64,000 bases of DNA from an uncultured Clostridia bacterium (GTDB lineage Bacteria; Bacillota; Clostridia; Lachnospirales; Bianqueaceae): assembly GCA_937892735.1 (NCBI GenBank), contig CALBGL010000066.1:30573-94572 (forward strand). Reading direction: 5' to 3'. The position numbers and the translations under genes are program-made. Below, piece after piece: positions 60,936 to 64,000 of this stretch; position 1 is the stretch's first letter; every line of letters begins with the position of its first letter. The notes under the pieces are model-generated. The model saw only the letters and a program-made list of their open reading frames with translations, did not search any database and was not told where the DNA came from.

Positions 60936-63900
60936 ATACAGCCTCTCCTCTTGATGCTTTTCTCGCCGTCTGTGTGCGTCCGATGCCATCCAACGCAATC
61001 TCGACAATTTCTGTTCGTGTATACTGCTTTCCTACATAAATCGGAAGTTCTACTGTGATCTTTCTTCCTTCGATTCCATATCCCGATGGATTTCCTCCGC
61101 TCGGTCTCAAGTTGGAGTAGTCCATAGAATCTGAAATCATCTGATTCACATGATCGATCTCATCCTCATATCCAACTCCAACGCCCTGCGCCATATAGGA
61201 ACCGATTGTCGCGAAGACCTTCGACGGAGAGTGAATCTGCAATCTCGAATATGCCTCATTGATAGCAGCCTGACACATAGCAGCCACTGCGTTAATCACG
61301 CTGGATCTTCCGTCCCTGATACCGCTTGCCAGCCCATATGCCACATTTAACCCAGCAGAATACAAGCTCCCGATATTCTGCGCCCGATCTCTGATTCCTG
61401 ATGCAAGATCGGCTGCCGCAGAGAATGCTCTTCCCTGGCCTGTACGGATTCCTTCTGAAATTCCAACTGGTATGTTTTCTCCATTCTCCCAAAAATTCGA
61501 TTCCTGAAGTTCCTCCGTTATGGTGCGCCTGGAGATATCTGTGATCTCTCGAATTGTCTCCTCCAGGTCAAAGCTCCTGTTTTCAAGGCCCTGTTGAACT
61601 CCCTGTGCCATGGTCTCGCCAATGGATACAAAATAGGTCGCATCCAGATCCGTTTTCATATTTTGAAGTAATGCATATGCGATGTTCTGCGCTGCACTCT
61701 CTACACTGCTTTTCCGGTTATTCATGCCCTGGACTAGCCCGTCAATAGAATACTGCCCGATTTCCATCATCTTTCGAGATGGAGAATTGATTAACAGTAC
61801 TTCTTCCGGGCCATCCTTAACCGCAGTACCCAGCCTTCTCGCTGCTGCTTTGACCTCTCCTTCTCCAGCATTCAGAGACTCTACCAGTCCGGTAATCGTA
61901 TACTGTCCTGTGCCTTTTATGGCTTCTCCAACCTGTTCCTTCCCGCCATTCAATGCCTCCGTATAGGCTTCCAGCATGCCTTGAACACTGGTTTCGACTC
62001 CTTCTTTCATATCCAGAGATTCCTGCCACATCGCGCTGGCCCGCTCCAGCTCTTCATCGGACATTTCAGCAAAGGTCTGTACATAACCTGCGCCTTTAGG
62101 CCCTAACTCCTGCAAATAGGTTAGAAGGTTCTGATTGATTCCCCGATCTGCCAACGCCGCTATATTATCGGCCCAGTTCGATACTCCATCGATCTGGCTC
62201 TGCATATTGGCCAATAACTCTTCGCTGGAAAGCTGGACGCCGCCGTTGAATTCTTCAAACATATTCATCTGGGTTTCTAAAACGCCGGACAGCGTCTCCT
62301 GCGCACCCAAATAGGTATCCACAATCCGCTGCTGTGCTTCTGTCAGACTATCCGCCGCACTCTGCTGTACTGCAGCGTTTTCTCCTGCCGCTATCATGTT
62401 CTCATTCAGCGCGCTTGTGTTTTCCTGCGCAGCTGTTGTCACGGTATCCCAGGATATTCCGTAAGAATCCAGTATCGCTTTCAGCTCTTCCTCTTGCGCT
62501 GCCAGTTCTTCCTGTTTCTGCCTGTTTGCTTCCAACGCAGTGGTATTTTCTTTTTGCGCTTCTTCAAGTTCTTTATAACCGGCATGAGCATCCGAACATC
62601 CGCGTAACATGGAAAAAAAACTATTTTCAACAGCGGTTGTATTTTCCTCGATCAAGGCTTCTTGTTCAGCAATGATCGCATTCAGCTCGTCCCCCAGCTT
62701 AATTTCTTCCACATGCAGCTCAGTCTTCTGTTTCAGTAAGTCGATCGCCTGCTGTGTAGCCGCTTCTACTTCGCTCTGCTGTCTGCTATTGGCAAGGTAT
62801 CGCTCCAGCTCTTCGTTTGTCATGGAAAGCTTGCCGGCTTGTTCATCATATGCCAGATTCAAATCTGGAACTAACGAATTAAGTTCCGCGACATATCCCA
62901 ACAGCACAGCCTGTTCATCGGCATTGAGACTTTGCTGATCTGTCAAGTTCTCTATCTTCTCGGCCAATCGTTCCGCATATTTACTCTGCGCCTCTATTTC
63001 AGCCGTTGTGTTCTCGTATGCTGTTAGCAGCTCTTCCGTCGCATCCGTTACTGCATTTGCGCTTTCCACAAGCTTGTCATTCTCTTTTGTCAATTGCTTT
63101 ATTTCTTCACTGGCTTCTCCGGCATTCGCGGCGTAACTGATAAGAGCAGCTCCCGCTGCAGCAATCGCGGAAACCAATAAACCAGTGGGACTCAATGACT
63201 GCACCAGATTCCATGCCTTCTGTGCGGCCGCAGCCGCTTTCGTTGCAATGGTTGCTCCGTTTGTTACCGCTACATATGCTGCTACACCTGTTGTTGCAGT
63301 TGCCAGAACTGGAATAACGCTTTTCATTCCGCCGGTCAGAAAGTTAATTCCTGCCTCTGCTGCAGGCAGGAATTTCTCGAGTACCGGAATCATGATCTCA
63401 CTTTGAAATCTTCTTCCCAACCCACTAACCTGATTCGATAGGCCGTCATACTTGATATCTTGTAATTCGGACATCGCGTCTTTCGTACTGGAGATCTCGC
63501 CGCTGACATCCATCAGCGCCTGGACTCCCTTAGCGCCCAAGTCCTCCCACATGGTTCCGAACAGATCCACTCCCGCCTGATTCTGCGTGACAGCATCATC
63601 CATGCTGTACAGAGCTTCAACGACTTCCTGCGTCGCAAGTGCCGCAGTTTCACCACCCTGTGCGAACTTTTCTCGCATTTCATCGGCATTGAGACCAAGC
63701 AGTTCAAAGCCTTCCGTGGTAGAATCCGCCGTATCTCGTACACGAATCCCAAACTCTTTATATGCGTCTCCCAACTTGTCCACAGAAAACGTTCCTGCTT
63801 CGGTGCCATTGATCAAGGAATTAAAAAATCCCGTTGCACTGACACCCATCTGGGCGTAGTGAACGGAATACTCATTGATCGTATCTAACAGATCATTATT

Positions 63901-64000
63901 CTTATTGAGGCCTCTCTGCGCCCCCTGAACGATCAGATTATACGCGTTTTTTCCGGAGATTCCGAAATTATCCATCAGACTATTCGCGGCTCGCATCTGG
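60928..64000 (-). CDS. Phage tail tape measure protein, N-terminus outside the window
   Basis: At least 1022 residues, partial at its 5' end. Contains the TP901-type minor-tail region (MGVSATGFFNSLINGTEAGTF, ALYSMDDAVTQNQAGVDLFGTMWEDLG), a hydrophobic segment (SPTGLLVSAIAAAGAALISYAA near residue 275), long alpha-helical coils (300-600), and C-terminal repeats of the form INSPSRKMMEIGQYSIDGLV and IHSPSKVFATIGSYMAQG. Sets tail length and enters the host envelope. Confidence 0.93.
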   Translation of the reverse strand, partial: QMRAANSLMDNFGISGKNAYNLIVQGAQRGLNKNNDLLDTINEYSVHYAQMGVSATGFFNSLINGTEAGTFSVDKLGDAYKEFGIRVRDTADSTTEGFELLGLNADEMREKFAQGGETAALATQEVVEALYSMDDAVTQNQAGVDLFGTMWEDLGAKGVQALMDVSGEISSTKDAMSELQDIKYDGLSNQVSGLGRRFQSEIMIPVLEKFLPAAEAGINFLTGGMKSVIPVLATATTGVAAYVAVTNGATIATKAAAAAQKAWNLVQSLSPTGLLVSAIAAAGAALISYAANAGEASEEIKQLTKENDKLVESANAVTDATEELLTAYENTTAEIEAQSKYAERLAEKIENLTDQQSLNADEQAVLLGYVAELNSLVPDLNLAYDEQAGKLSMTNEELERYLANSRQQSEVEAATQQAIDLLKQKTELHVEEIKLGDELNAIIAEQEALIEENTTAVENSFFSMLRGCSDAHAGYKELEEAQKENTTALEANRQKQEELAAQEEELKAILDSYGISWDTVTTAAQENTSALNENMIAAGENAAVQQSAADSLTEAQQRIVDTYLGAQETLSGVLETQMNMFEEFNGGVQLSSEELLANMQSQIDGVSNWADNIAALADRGINQNLLTYLQELGPKGAGYVQTFAEMSDEELERASAMWQESLDMKEGVETSVQGMLEAYTEALNGGKEQVGEAIKGTGQYTITGLVESLNAGEGEVKAAARRLGTAVKDGPEEVLLINSPSRKMMEIGQYSIDGLVQGMNNRKSSVESAAQNIAYALLQNMKTDLDATYFVSIGETMAQGVQQGLENRSFDLEETIREITDISRRTITEELQESNFWENGENIPVGISEGIRTGQGRAFSAAADLASGIRDRAQNIGSLYSAGLNVAYGLASGIRDGRSSVINAVAAMCQAAINEAYSRLQIHSPSKVFATIGSYMAQGVGVGYEDEIDHVNQMISDSMDYSNLRPSGGNPSGYGIEGRKITVELPIYVGKQYTRTEIVEIALDGIGRTQTARKASRGEAVYV

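Larger units (their letters stand above)
51030..64000. mobile_element. Prophage (siphovirus-type, partial) integrated in cotJC
   Basis: From the cotJC break to the window end every gene on the minus strand from 51919 is a phage lysis or tail gene in standard siphovirus order (read right to left: tape measure, Dit, tail endopeptidase, DUF859, BppU-like, tail-tip, XhlA, holin, endolysin). The extreme left gene is an AT-rich NYN cargo gene. Integrase, head genes and the other att site are outside the window, so completeness is unknown. Probable att core lies within CTCGGAGGGCCA at about 51019-51031. Confidence 0.9.

Overview
The window looks like a chromosomal segment of a spore-forming, mid-GC Firmicute, most probably a Clostridia/Lachnospiraceae-type gut anaerobe. 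The evidence is the ylxM-ffh-rpsP-KH-rimM-trmD-rplS-lepB-ylqF-rnhB gene order, strong Shine-Dalgarno sites, lipobox lipoproteins, ECF-type vitamin uptake, a cotJ spore-coat operon and plant-sugar (rhamnoside) genes. No tRNA, rRNA, IS element or CRISPR array was seen.

Layout. 1-7.6 kb: an oligopeptide ABC importer (oppA-B-C-D, minus strand) in which OppA, OppC and OppD are all enlarged. 7.7-15.9 kb: a macrolide-type ABC exporter with two membrane-fusion proteins, apparently co-transcribed with a SNF2 helicase. 16.0-20.3 kb: ECF S-component plus coaX, then alr with an ATP-grasp gene, then xpt with a MazG-like pyrophosphohydrolase. 20.95-21.3 kb: three tandem copies of a ~104-nt structured element upstream of xpt. 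21.3-23.1 kb: D-lyxose isomerase and a YesL-like protein. 23.5-37.7 kb: housekeeping (gltX, gpsA, plsY, der, DUF512, pgeF, yraN, rnhB, ylqF, lepB, rplS, trmD, rimM, KH, rpsP, ffh, ylxM). 37.8-42.1 kb: a sugar/uronate-type catabolic operon (DUF2264, FGGY kinase, amidohydrolase) preceded by a diverged fourth copy of the xpt element. 42.5-50.2 kb: ssb, a plus-strand mutT/GH106-like/pepV operon, and a convergent GH78-like operon. 50.3-51.05 kb: cotJA, cotJB and the first 31 or so codons of cotJC.

From about 51.03 kb to the end of the window is a prophage, read from its lysis end inward on the minus strand: an AT-rich NYN-domain gene with its own palindromic promoter region, endolysin, r1t-type holin, XhlA-like protein, a small tail-tip protein, BppU-like receptor-binding protein, DUF859 protein, tail endopeptidase, distal tail protein and a tape-measure protein that runs off the edge.

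The main biological point is the junction: the prophage interrupts the spore-coat gene cotJC right after its conserved N-terminal segment. That is the arrangement of skin-like elements that are excised in the mother cell to rebuild a sporulation gene. The integrase and the 3' half of cotJC would lie beyond 64 kb and could not be checked. Other items worth attention are the tandem structured element family, the NYN gene with its two operators and structured leader, and the coordinated enlargement of the Opp transporter. Minus-strand transcription units are marked by consensus sigma-A promoters and intrinsic terminators listed individually.
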